Assembly: GCF_002994745.2 (NCBI RefSeq)
Contig: NC_037092.1
Span: forward strand, 26,641,001 to 26,705,000
Length of the DNA stretch: 64,000 nucleotides
DNA from: Rosa chinensis
Taxonomy: Eukaryota; Streptophyta; Magnoliopsida; Rosales; Rosaceae
Reading direction: 5' to 3'
Shown here: in pieces, positions 45,566 through 56,924 of the stretch
Numbering within the stretch: position 1 is the stretch's first letter
Layout: every line of letters starts with the position of its first letter
Program-made: the position numbers and the translations under genes
Notes under the pieces: generated by a model
The model's input: the letters and a program-made list of their open reading frames with translations, nothing else
The model's database searches: none
What the model was told of the DNA's origin: nothing

Positions 45566-47358
45566 CTGCACAAACCACTTTGGACTTTAATTTGCATATA
45601 ACACTTGATCCAAGTAAAAAAAAAAAGAAGAAGAAGAAGAAGGACATAGTCAATAACCATTATTAAACAAATAAGAAAACAAACAAGAAAACAAGAAAAT
45701 CATCTTCCAAAGACATGGTAGCATCACTTTCCTTATTCAACAACACTTTTTTCACTTGATGCATAGTTAGGACGTAGGACTTCCTTCAGTTACAGTAACT
45801 AATAATGAGATAACATGCATAGTGCTGGGCATTGAAACCTTTCAATCCATTCAATGTTATCCAGCTTATGATTAGTGGGATCTATAGTATATACTACTTC
45901 AACATATTTTACCATGTACAATGGTGTGTGTGTCTCCGTCTGTGTCTGTGTGTGTGTGTCTATAAATATATATATATATATATATATATAATTTACAGCT
46001 TTCAATATACAACTCGTAATAGTATTCATCACTCACCTGATTAGTTGTAAATTGGTTGGTATAGTTTTCTGTGGTCTCCAATCCAACTCCACTTTGATTA
46101 GATTCATTGTCTTCTTGTTGCTATTCCTGAAGTTAAATAAACTAATTTGATCAATTCCTAGAAGGTAACAATGTATCAATGCTAAGGCATGAAGTAATCA
46201 GAAATCAGAAACAAAGCGAGTAAAGTACTTGCTTGCCAGGGCTATATATACTTTAGCTTTACTATTATAGTATTACACTAGGAATAAACCATGTTATATA
46301 ATTACTATTATAGTATTACACTAGGAATAAACTCTCTTAACACCAAGATATATTGTCTTGGAGGCATAAAGCATAGAGATTAAACCATTCCATTGTACTA
46401 CAGTACTATAACAACTTGGTGGATCACAATTAATGAAATTGCACTCTACCAACCTTAAAACCATGACAAAGCATGTGCAGGAACCTAATAATTACCTATA
46501 CATACATATTTGAACAGCCATTCAACAAATAAACAATTACTCAAGTTAAACAAAAATTTGCGCATTGACTCGTACCTATTGAAAAACAAGAGTAGTTAAA
46601 ATCTTCATCCATCGTTCCACTTATGCACCCAAAAAATCCCTATTAATCACATGTATAGGTAACGACGTTCATTGAGAATGGTTAATTGAAGTTTCTTGAG
46701 CCATACCTTCTAATCGAGATAGTGAAAAAAAGAACATAATTAAAACATCTAAACTCATACCTTGTGTAAAGAATCCAAAAGGATACTTAGCTCAATTATG
46801 GCATCATAAATTTCTTCCATATAATTTGATGTATATTTTAGGGTTTACGTTGCAGGAGAAAGTTTTCTTTTAAGTTGAAGACTCTGTACTGTTTCATGGA
46901 GGTAAGAAGAGATTTTTTTTTTTTCCCTATTTTGTGTCCTTATTGGTAATTTGACATGGGTTGATAAAGTCAACTATAACTTGAAAAAAAAAAAAAAAAA
47001 AAAAAAGAGGTCCAAGTGTCAATTTGGAAAGAATAGAAGCTCCCAATTGTAAAATATGATTATAATTAATAACTAACTCTCCTAATCTCCTATTTAAATC
47101 ATTTTTGAGATTTTTCATGTAGAATTTCATATCTTTGTCATGTTAGTGTATCTTATTATACTCCAAATTACTACAATCATTATACAATTAAGTTTGTCAA
47201 ACACTTTTTTTGAAATATTATAGGTAACTGATCATGTAAACATTTTATGAAAATTCATTAATGAGTTCCAAGTCATTTTCTAAATTTCCATCATTTTTTT
47301 TCGAAAATTTGCTTAGATCGAAATTTCCATTTTTTGGACTATCGATATTTTAGTCCTT
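45566..47358. other. MULE right side, no gene resolved
   Basis: AT-rich sequence with a GT/TA microsatellite (about 45927-45990), a tandem duplicate 'ttactattatagtattacactaggaataaac' type repeat near 46257-46331, and an A23-24 run near 46984. It probably holds the 5' leader and promoter of the transposase gene and the right terminal repeat. Confidence 0.5.
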
Positions 47359-47367
47359 GGAGGAACC

Positions 47368-47534
47368 AAGTATATGTTTCTCCACGAGCTTGTACCTAAT
47401 ACGAGAACTTGGGCTATAAGATAGTCTCCATTTTCACTTACCAAAAGATGAACAATCTTGTATATGCTAGTGATATTGTCAAAACCCATTCCATGCCAAT
47501 TACTATAGGTGATTGGAACTTTGATGTTACTAAA
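47368..47534 (-). pseudogene. F-box/FBA gene, segment 3: F-box-associated domain
   Basis: On the minus strand it reads NWHGMGFDNITSIYKIVHLL and AQVLVLGTSSWRNIYLVP, the standard core of the plant F-box-associated (FBA) domain: GFG-like motif, D..T..YKIV, and V..LGT.SWR. This domain binds target proteins in SCF ubiquitin ligases. The piece lies between the Tat element and the MULE; both target duplications were made from this coding sequence. Confidence 0.85.
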
Positions 47535-48046
47535 TGTACCTACATGTGCATTTGCAAGCATAATTAGCTATAATGAGCCACGCTCATTATACCGCCAGAG
47601 GTACAGACTCCCGCCAAAGGAGTGACCTACGGAAACACTGCCAGGCGGGCTACCACCTGAGCCCCGGATCTCCCCCAGATCACTGCTGACGCTCCGCCAT
47701 GCACCGCGCCAAGATAGCATCAGAAGCTCAAGACGCTGGGAATCGAAGCACATCAGTCCCACATCGAAAACAAGAAGAAGATCAATCTTCTCCTCACCTA
47801 TAAAAGGTTCTCTCCTCTCTCCTCATTAATTACGCATTTACTACTCACTTATTGTTGTGCCGCCCATATGCATTGGCTAACTTAGTCATCGGAGAAGTGA
47901 AGACCACCCAACGCGGTCTCTCTCTGACGCCCTGTTTCTCGTGTGACAGCTAGCGAAGGCTATACATCAATCCTCATAGTAGCGGTCCGCCCACTGGACC
48001 CGCGTTAAACAAAAGATCGGCTACCGCCAGACTTTTAGCATTAACA
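47535..48046 (+). repeat. 5' LTR of the Tat element
   Basis: 512 bp, TGTACCTACATG...GCATTAACA, with CCTATAAAAGG near 47799 as likely TATA box. Confidence 0.93.
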
Positions 48047-48047
48047 T

Positions 48048-48065
48048 TGGCGCCGTCTGTGGGAA
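48048..48065 (+). other. Primer binding site of the Tat element
   Basis: TGGCGCCGTCTGTGGGAA starts 2 bp after the LTR. The tRNA is not certain; only the TGGCGCCGT start matches tRNA-Asp. Confidence 0.75.
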
Positions 48066-48099
48066 TCCTTGAACAAAAGGTCATCCCACCACAATCACC

Positions 48100-51000
48100 A
48101 TGACTAACGATAGCGGGGGAAACGCTGAAGAGCAGGCAGACCAGTCAGCCATTCCCTAACCCACCAACCCGGCGGTAAGCATCAACCGCGCACTATTCAG
48201 CACCCCGGTAAACCCCAGCGGTGAGACAAACCCAGGTAGCAGCCGCCCACCAGGCCAAGACCTCACCTCTCTATATGAGCTGGCACTGGCGGATCTTCAC
48301 AAGGCAAACAGAGAACGCAACCAAGAGTGCAAAGAGAAGGCCGAGGCCCAAAAGCAGGTGGCCACGCTGGTGTCACGTTTTGAGGAGCTAAAAAGAACGC
48401 TGGAGGCAACCGCCAACCTGGCACGGAGCGAACAATCACGAAGCACCAGGCACAGCCAGCCTAGTACCGGCGCATTGGTACCAGCACCAGTAGTGCATAT
48501 GCAGTTCCCGCTGAACCCACCAGAGCTATTGGGAATGGGATCGCCCCCCGTGCCCCAGCTAATGTTGGAGCAGGAGGCAGAATCATCGTTGGACACCCAC
48601 CGCTCGAGGGCTAGGGCAAGAACCGAGGGAAACCTACCTGCCCCCAGGCGAGGATCAGTCCAGCAGAATGCCCAGCCAGGCCCCACTGGCGACGCAACCG
48701 CTCAAATACTGGAAAGGATGCAACAGTTGGAACAAAGGTTAGTCCAGGCGGAATCAGGCGCCCCAGCGCCAATTTCAAATCCACTTTTCGAGTCCAGACC
48801 AGGACCATTCACCGCTGCGATTCTGTAGGCTGTCAGACTGGCATACGCAAAGACTCCAAAAATGTCACATTACAGCGGTAAGACTGATCCCTTCGTCCAT
48901 ATGGACACCTTCAAGAAGGTCACCAACAACAAGGGATTTGATGACACCACCCTGTGCCACTTGTTCAGCGAAACGCTGGACAATGAGGCTATGAACTGGT
49001 TCTTCGAGTGCCCGCCGGGATCCATTGACTCATTCTAGGCGTTATCACACGCTTTTCTTTCTCGGTTCATCCTACTATCCGCCGGACACCACAATACAAG
49101 CCAGATGTTCAACGTCACGCAGGGTACGGAAGAAACACTAAAGGCATTCGTCACAAGGTGGCGGGCGGCAGCATCTCAATGCCGCGATCTTGATAAATCA
49201 ATGGCTTCGGCGGCTTTCAAGCAGGGACTCCTTAAGGGGCCATCCCTCTATCACCTCAACTACAATCATCCAAATGCGGTGTACGACCACCTCATGAGTG
49301 AAACGGTCATTCATGCCCAAGCAGAATTCATCACATATGGAGAAACCCCACTGCCACCAGCAACACCAACAAAATCAACACAACCCTCCTCCAGTCATCA
49401 GGTGACCGCTAGCAAAACTCCCGCCACACCGCCAACTGACAAGAAGAGGGAGTGGCAACAGGGCCATTACCAGAACAAGCGGCAGAAGGACCAACACTAC
49501 AAGGGAAACCACCCATCCCATAGGGACAACCGCAACAAACAAACGGAGCCCTCTCCACGGTATGCAATATTTACAGTCCTCATAGCCTCGTATGAGGAAA
49601 TATACAATCAGTGCAAGGATCAGATCCCACCATCGCCCCCAGGAAAATACCCAAAAGCGGGCAAACCAAGAAACACCGACAGGTGGTGCAAATACCACGA
49701 GGACAGAGGTCACAATACCAACAGCTGCAACGCTCTCAAAATGGCCATTGAGACCTTGTACCGTGATGGCAAGATGGAGCAGTTCAAGGTGCGCCAACCG
49801 CCACCTGTGATCGCCGACATTAAGCCCTTGGGCCGCATCAACACCATCGACGACGGCGCTCCAATCACCAACATGTCTCACAGGGCAAGAAAGCGTTATG
49901 TACGAGCTAATCACCCAAAGGAAGTCTGCAACATCCGCTACGAAAGATCCGCCAAACTCCCAAAGTCTGGTTGGGAGCCCATTACCTTCTCAGAGGAGGA
50001 GGAACGTGGAGTACATCTGCCCCATGACGACCCATTCTTGATCGACGCCATTCTCGGCAAATGGTCAGTAGGAAGAATCCTGGTGGATAGCGGGTCCGCT
50101 GTCAATGTCATATTCAGCGGCTGTTACAACAACCTTAAGCGGAATAGAAAACTACTCCAAGATCATGAGCCACTGCTTAGCTTCTCCGGTGACGTCACGC
50201 AACCGCTGGGTTCTGACTATATGCGGCTAGTTATCGGCGCTAGTCCATGTATGGCGGAGATACATACAGAGTTCATAATTGTCGATTGTTTCAGCTCATA
50301 TAACGCCATCATTGGTCGGCTAGCACTCAACAAGCTCAAGTGCATCATCGCCGGATACATGCTGCTCATGAAGTTCCCCACACCCAACGGCACAGCCTGT
50401 GTCAAGGGAGGTCAGCAGTTGGCACGAGAATGTTATTCAACTACTATAGCACGGTCAACCCGCCGCCATGAGATCCTAGAGGTGGGCAGTCGGGCACCGC
50501 CACCAAATATCTTTGAGGATCCTAGGGATGACGAGAAGAAGTATGTAAAGAAGGAGCCGGTTAATCCAGAAACGTCATTAAAGGTCGTCAGCATCTCTGA
50601 CGAGCACCCTGGGCGGACAGTCCGCATAGGCGCTCAATTAGACCCAGAGGTGGCGGCGGAACTCACTCAGTTCCTACGTGACAACGCTGCGGTCTTTGCC
50701 TAGTCATATGCAGACATGCCAGGTATCTCCCCTGAAATCATCACACACAAGTTGAGCATCAAACCATCCTTCTATCCTATCAAACAGAAGTGGAAAGCCT
50801 TCGACGAAGAGAAATACCGTGCAATAGGAGAAGAAGTTGCCAAGCTCTAGGGCATTGGGTTCATCCGCCAAGTCATCTATCCCCAATGGATTTCCAACCT
50901 GGTTATGGTAAAAAAGCCTAGCGGCAAGTGGCGGATGTGTGTCGACTTCAAAAATCTTAACAAGGCATGCCCAAAGGATAGTTTTCCACTACCCTGCATT

Positions 51001-53811
51001 GATCAACTGGTTGATGCAACCGCCGGACATGAGCTCCTCAGCATGATGGACGCTTTCTCCGGCTATAATCAGATCAAGATGCATCCCGGCGACCAGGAGT
51101 GCACTACCTTCACCACTGACAAAGGCCTATATTGCTACAATGTTATGCCTTTCGGTCTGAAGAACGCAGGTGCAACCTATCAACGACTGATGAACGCCAT
51201 GTTCGCGGAACATCTGGGCAAGATAATCGAGGTCTACGTTGACGACATGTTGGTCAAGAGCGTAAAAGCCAGCGGACATGTGGCAAACCTCAAAATCATA
51301 GTAACCATCCTTTTGGCCTATGGTATGCGCCTCAACCCAGAAAAATGTTTCTTTGGCGTCACCGCCAGCAAATTTCTGGGTTATATCGTCAGTGAACGAG
51401 GCATCAAGGCTAACCCTGACAAGGTGCAGGCCATCCTCGACTTGAAGGACCCAGAATGGAAGGTGCACGTCCAAAGCCTCCAGGGCAAGCTAACCGCCCT
51501 GTCTTGATTCATCTCCAGACTCACTAACAGGTGCGCCCCATTTTTCAAAGTCCTTAAAACGACTCATAAGAAAGTCATCAACTGGAACCCAAAGTGCCAG
51601 GCGGCATTCCAAGGCTTTAAAGAATACCTGATGGTAGTTCCACTCCTTTCCATTCCTGTGTAAGGAGAAACACTATACATATACCTAGCGGTATCACAAT
51701 CAGAGGTGAGTTGCGCAATCGTCCAGCGGGAGAACCAGGATGAGCTCCCAGTGTTCTATGCCGGTAGAGGCATGAACGGAGCGGAAACAAGATATCCTCC
51801 CTTAGAACAACTTGCTCTCGCACTCATCATTGCCGCCAGACGTCTTCGCCAATACTTCAAAGCCCACACAATCCATGTGTTAACCAATCAACCGCTGAGG
51901 CAAGTAATGCAGAACCCTGAACATTCGGAGCGCCTCAGCAAGTGGGCCATTGAGCTCAGCGAGTTTGACATAGATTACAAACCAAGAACTGCCATGAAGG
52001 GCCAGGCGGTGGCAAATTTCATTGCTGAACTCACCGAGCGTCAGCTCAAATCCAACATCGAAGCAGAACCAGGAACGGAGATGGTAATATCTGAAGAGCC
52101 ATCTCCCCGGCAGTCAGACTGGAACCTGCATGTGAACGGATCCTCTTGCGCCAAGGCTAGCGGCGCCGGAATCATCTTAACAGGACCTGGGGGGCTAAAT
52201 GCGGAATACACGTTGAAATTCAACTTCAAGGCTTCCAATAACATGGCGGAGTATGAAGCACTCATCGCTGGCCTACTCCTCGCCATCGACTCGAGGGCCG
52301 ACAGTGTCAACATATTCAGTGACTCTCAACTGGTAGTCAACCAGGTCAATGACAGCTTCCAGGCCAAGGACCAACAGTTAGCGGCATACTTGGGGTACAT
52401 CAAGACACTACTCAAAAAATTCAAATTTCACACCATCACACAGATCCCCAGGGAAAAGAACGCCAAAGCTGATTCACTGGCAAGACTGGCAACGGCTCAG
52501 CCACATCAAAATCCAGCGGACACAAGAGTAGAGTGTCTCGACAGGCCAAGTATCACAAAAACCTTGGCGGAGATCTTCAACATTGAGGTCAGTCTTACCT
52601 GGATGGACAAGATTATTGAGTACAAGCGCGACGGGACATTGCCAAAGGACAAAGTCAAGGCGCGACAGCTCAAGCAAAGAGCAACCTGCTACAACATCCA
52701 GAACGGCAAACTTTACCGCCAGGGATTCATTCACCCCAACCTCCGCTGTCTAACCCCAGAGGAGGGAAAGGTCGTGCTAGTAACGATACACGGCAGAGAA
52801 TGTGGAAACCACTCGGGCGCCAGATCCTTGGCCAATCGCACAATGCGACAAGGCTACTTTTGGCCTACACTCGGTGATGACGCCCGGCGGGTATCAAGAT
52901 CTTGTCACAAATGTCAACAGTATGCTGATCTCCCACATGCACCGGCGGAACCACTATCGGTCATCATCGGTCCATGGATTCACTCAACGTGGGGCCTGGT
53001 CCTGATGGGAAAATTCCAAACCGCCAAAGGCCAGTTCAAATACATAATTGTTGCTATCGACTACAACAGCAAGTGGATAGAGGCGGAGCCCCTGACGGCA
53101 ATAACTACCGCCAAGGTAATTCACTTCCTCTGGAAGAGCATCTACTGCCGCTACGGTGTCCCGCATACAATCATCACAGACAACGGTACACAGTTCAATA
53201 ACAAGGAACTCATCTCTTTCACCGCCAACCTGGGTACCAAGATGCGTTTTGCATCTGTCACTCACCCCCAAACCAACGGCTAGATCGAAGCAGCAAACAA
53301 GATACTCAAGAAGCTGCTAAAAAAGAAACTCGACAAAGCCAAGGGTTTATGGGCGGAGAAACTCCCGGAAGTTCTATGGGCCATCAGGACGACCCCAACT
53401 TCCGCCACTGGTGAAACTCCCTTTTATATGATGTTCGGAACTGAGGCCGTCCTGCCTATCGAGGTAACTCAACCAACCGCTAGGGTCGAAGGCTACTGCC
53501 CGGAGACCAACAGCAACGGCGTCAACCTTGACAAGGACCTCCTAGAGGAAAAACGACACAAGGCCCATCTGCAAAACAAGCAGCTGGTATCGCGTTTCTA
53601 CAACGCCAGGGTCAAGGCCCGCAACCTCCAACTGGGGGACTGGGTAATGAAGGAAGTCATTCCACCGCCAACAAAACTACGCCCAACTGGGGAAGGTCCA
53701 TACAAAATTGTAGAAGTCGTTAGCCCAGGCACCTTCTACTTAATGGACAAGGATGGCGTCACAACGACCCACCCTTAGAATACCGAACACCTTCGGTATT
53801 ACTACAAATAG
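48100..53811 (+). pseudogene. Tat gag-pol polyprotein in one frame with nine in-frame stops
   Basis: A single frame (about 1,900 codons) runs from the ATG at 48100 to TAG at 53809 with no frameshift. Gag: block at about 48870-49330, and a Cys/His motif CKYHEDRGHNTNSC near 49687-49728. Protease: LVDSGSAVN near 50083. Reverse transcriptase: from about 50900, with YVDDM at 51235-51249. First RNase H: about 51670-51920. Second RNase H: about 52120-52490, with SDSQLVVN. Integrase: zinc finger at about 52780-52925, core 52960-53280. In-frame stops are at 48157, 48826, 49036, 50701, 50848, 51505, 51661, 53281 and 53776; each is one C-to-T or G-to-A step from a sense codon. The first catalytic Asp of integrase is Val (52999-53001). 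ORF fragments in other frames are shadows. Confidence 0.92.
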
Positions 53812-54232
53812 TCATGCCGCTACCCAAGAGCATCTTGACGTAGCTAAATTTTTGTTCAATATTTAGCTAAGGGAAGCTACCCAACGGGTACGACCCCGCT
53901 TTTGAAAACGCTGATCAGTCAGCTATCAATGAAACGAGGAATTATTCAAACCATTGTTACCAAGTCTAGCACTAGGGGCAACTGGCAACGCCAGTCAGCG
54001 GACCACGTCCGCTACATTGTGCACTTGGACCAATCTTAATTCCTCTAATGTTTCATTGATTGGCAAAAGCAAAACTTAGTCAAAACTCTAGCGGTACAGA
54101 CATCATGACAAATACCAAATTCTGAAATTTCATATATATAGGGCTGGGACTCCCCACCCAAACGAGTTCATTACATCAAACAATTACGCCTCAGTGGCTA
54201 CAAAAAAAAAAAAGAAGAGAAAACTTCATCTT

Positions 54233-56924
54233 TCAAGGGTTGGCTAGGTTGGCTCGGCTGCCATCAGCATCTCCACCTTCGGCATGCGGCGGCGGATGTA
54301 GGCGGCTTGTTTGGTCAGACCCGCAGGCAGTGGGACTTGGAGTCTCTATTGTACCATCCGCCCGGGTATGGGCCGCCAAAAACCCAGCACAGGACACCTT
54401 CGACTGGGTAGGAGGAGGGGTTCGCTGGGAGTCATCCGCCAGGTGTGCGCCACTTTCCCCACTACCCGAGCAGGCACCATCAACCTGAGCGGGGGCCGTA
54501 CCCTTTACCGGCAGAGCATCCTTAGCTGGCTGCACGATCGGCATGGAGGCCTTTGCCCAGTCAATGGCGCATTTCTGCTTCAGCATCTCCACATTGGCAA
54601 GGGCACCAGCCTTCGCCGCCTCAGTCAGCGCCTTCTTATATTCCACTAACTGCTTGAATGACTCCACATCGGCGGCCGCAGCACGACTTCCCTCAGCCCC
54701 CAGGCGAGCGACTTCACCCTCCAACCATTTAACCTCGACCAGTCTGGCAGCAGACTCCCGCTGAAGGATCTCAACCTTCTTATCCTTGGCGGCCACCCGA
54801 TCTTGCAGCAGGGACATAACTTGCTCCAGCTTGGAGACTTGATTGTTCCTCTCCAGGTCACGCTCAATGGCGACGGCCAACTTGCCACAAGCATCCGCTG
54901 CATCACAGTCGGCCTTTGTCAGGCGTCGTTCCACGTCCGCTAACCTGTCCTGGGCCTCCCCCAGCTCCCTCTGAAGACCCGTCACCTCCTCCCTGAGCTC
55001 CAGCTATACCCGAGGCTGTTTCGACACCGCCAGAAACATCTCGTGCAGTCCAACAGAGAGATGCCCAAACGCCGTGCTGAAAGGCGATTGGTCAACGGCA
55101 GTTGAGCATACAATCCCCTCCAGGCCGCCGAACCCAAGCCGCTCGCAGAGATGGTAAAGAAACTCCCCCTCACTGTCATTTAAGAACTCGGTGTACGCGG
55201 CAAAGGAGTCTAGGTCACTCGCGGGCACCTCTCTCGCCACGTCTGCAGGAGCCTTGGACGGAGCCTGTCGTGCCCTCTTCTACTGGCGGGCCCCAGTGAT
55301 CTCCATGTCATCCTCCTCTTCCCCGCCAGAGTCATTTTGATGACGTTTTCGCTGAAGCACCCGTGTGCTTCCAGCGGGAGCAGGCCTCGTTCCCCTCAGC
55401 GTCGGCTCGAACCCCACAATGGTGACGGTCTCCGCCGGCCGCACTGTTTTCTCCACCAGTGGCAGGCGCCCTCTCTTTCAGCGGCACCGCCTCACTAACC
55501 GCACCAGTCCCAGCCTGAACGACAGGCAGGCCGTCACCACCAAGATGGAAGTGGTGCGGCATGGGTAGCACCACGGGAACCTCGGACAAGCTTAGTGCCA
55601 GCGTTTCCGGGTTCACAACCGTCTGCTGAGCCGCCAGCCCAGAAGCGTACATGGTCTCCAAAAAATTGTCGATCTCAGCACGGTCCATGGCTTTGGCAAA
55701 GGCGTCGCGGCTGGCTTTGTTACCTGGCGGAGTTTCTACAAAAAAAAGCAAACCAGTCAGCCTGGGACAATCTGATCAAAGGTACGGTGTGGCGGAGATT
55801 GCTTACCAATGGTACGAGTCAGTTGTTGATCGACCAACAACTCCCAACCAGTAAGGAGACGAAAATCCAGCAAGTTGCGATTCCGCCAACAACCTCTGAT
55901 ACGTGCCACGCAACACTCTTCTTCGCTAGTCAAGTTATAGCGCAACCCCGCTGCACAAAAAAGGTAATTGTCAATACAGAGTCCAAGGCTATATATATAA
56001 AAAAAAACCACCAGTCATGTTCAGCGGAGACCGACAAACAACCTCGGATAGGCTGAAACTCCGACTTAATCCTAAACGTCGGCTCCCCCTCGTTGGACCC
56101 CGCTTGGTATTACCACCCCATCGTGGCAACACAGAAGGTACCCCGCCAGTAAGACATGGAATCTCTCAGGTTCTCGATCAGCTTGGGCGCTCCCTGGCGG
56201 CGACTCAAGTTTACCTGCCCTCTGCAACCTTGGCGCTTCACATACACCAGTTCGTAGAAGTGCAGCACCTCGGCCACAGTTGGTCCCTCGCAACCGGACA
56301 ACCGCCATAACGAGTTCAGCGCCAGCATCATCCGCCACATGTTGGGGCAGATTTTCCCAAAAGCAAGGCCAAACTCGCACACCAAGATTTGAAGGTTTGG
56401 CACCAGCGGGAATGTCACTCCCTGGAGGAATATCGCCTCGTGCACGGCGGCAAACCCCGCTGGAAGAATCGAGGCCTTCTCGTCCACCGTCAGCGGACAC
56501 AGCTTCACCACGCCTGGCAACCGGAACATCTGCTTCACCTGGTTGACGGCGACAACAGTCATCCGCCCTCCCGCCTCATCAACAAGGTGCCGTCCTGGAG
56601 GACCCACGCTGACTCAGCATCCTCCCCTGCCACCTCTCCCCCGTCAGCAGAACCACTAGCAGCACTATTACTTGCTAACCGATCATCAAGCATATTTTGG
56701 GCAGCGGTGGTTTCCCCTGCCCTAGAACTCTCTAGAAGCGAAACACGACCCATAACTACTTCCCAGGGTATGGTTTGTAGCAGCTCAACCTCTAGCAGTT
56801 TTGGCAGTGAGGTTCCTGCACGGGCAGATGGACGCAAAGAGTCAATAAAAATTCTATCCGCCGCGCTGAACGACACTTCAGACCCGGAGTCCTCACTGCT
56901 TGAAATCTCTACGACGTTAGCCAT
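54233..56924 (-). pseudogene. Antisense extra gene of the Tat element (putative gypsy-type transposon domain plus coiled coil)
   Basis: Minus strand. The part from 56924 to about 56590 begins MANVVEISSSEDSGSE, a Ser/Glu-rich N-terminus. After a one-base frameshift near 56585 the reading continues to about 56110 with FPLVPNLQILVCEFGLAFG and MWRMMLALNSLWRLSG, resembling the plant 'putative gypsy type transposon' domain (Pfam Transposase_28). Further pieces are 55751-55332 and 55240-54233; the latter, after a TAG near 55004, is a long heptad-type coiled coil. Introns probably lie between 56110 and 55751. Antisense extra ORFs are known in Tat-lineage elements; their role is unknown. Confidence 0.65.

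Larger units (their letters stand above)
28888..47358. mobile_element. MULE transposon with transposase-OTU gene, split by an Athila element
   Basis: A perfect 9-bp duplication GGAGGAACC (28879-28887 and 47359-47367) is the Mutator signature. The ends AAGGACTGAAAAATCGATA and, inverted from the right, AAGGACTAAAATATCGATA match at 17 of 19 bases. Weaker inverted similarity occurs further in (about 29372-29415 against 46997-47043, around CACTTGGACCTC). The element's own gene lies on the minus strand from 45565 to 30129. The Athila element at 31740-44127 sits in its second exon. Own length without Athila is about 6.1 kb. Confidence 0.92.

Noticed and set aside
44333..45571. A functional FAR1-like transcription factor gene
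   Set aside because: Two in-frame stops, a frameshift, the Athila insertion and MULE ends with a 9-bp duplication show a dead transposase.
45927..45990. GT/TA-rich ORFs at 45799-46081
   Set aside because: They are translations of a microsatellite.
53428..53778. A separate 116-aa gene
   Set aside because: It is the last part of the Tat integrase region, in the same frame as gag-pol, between transition stops.
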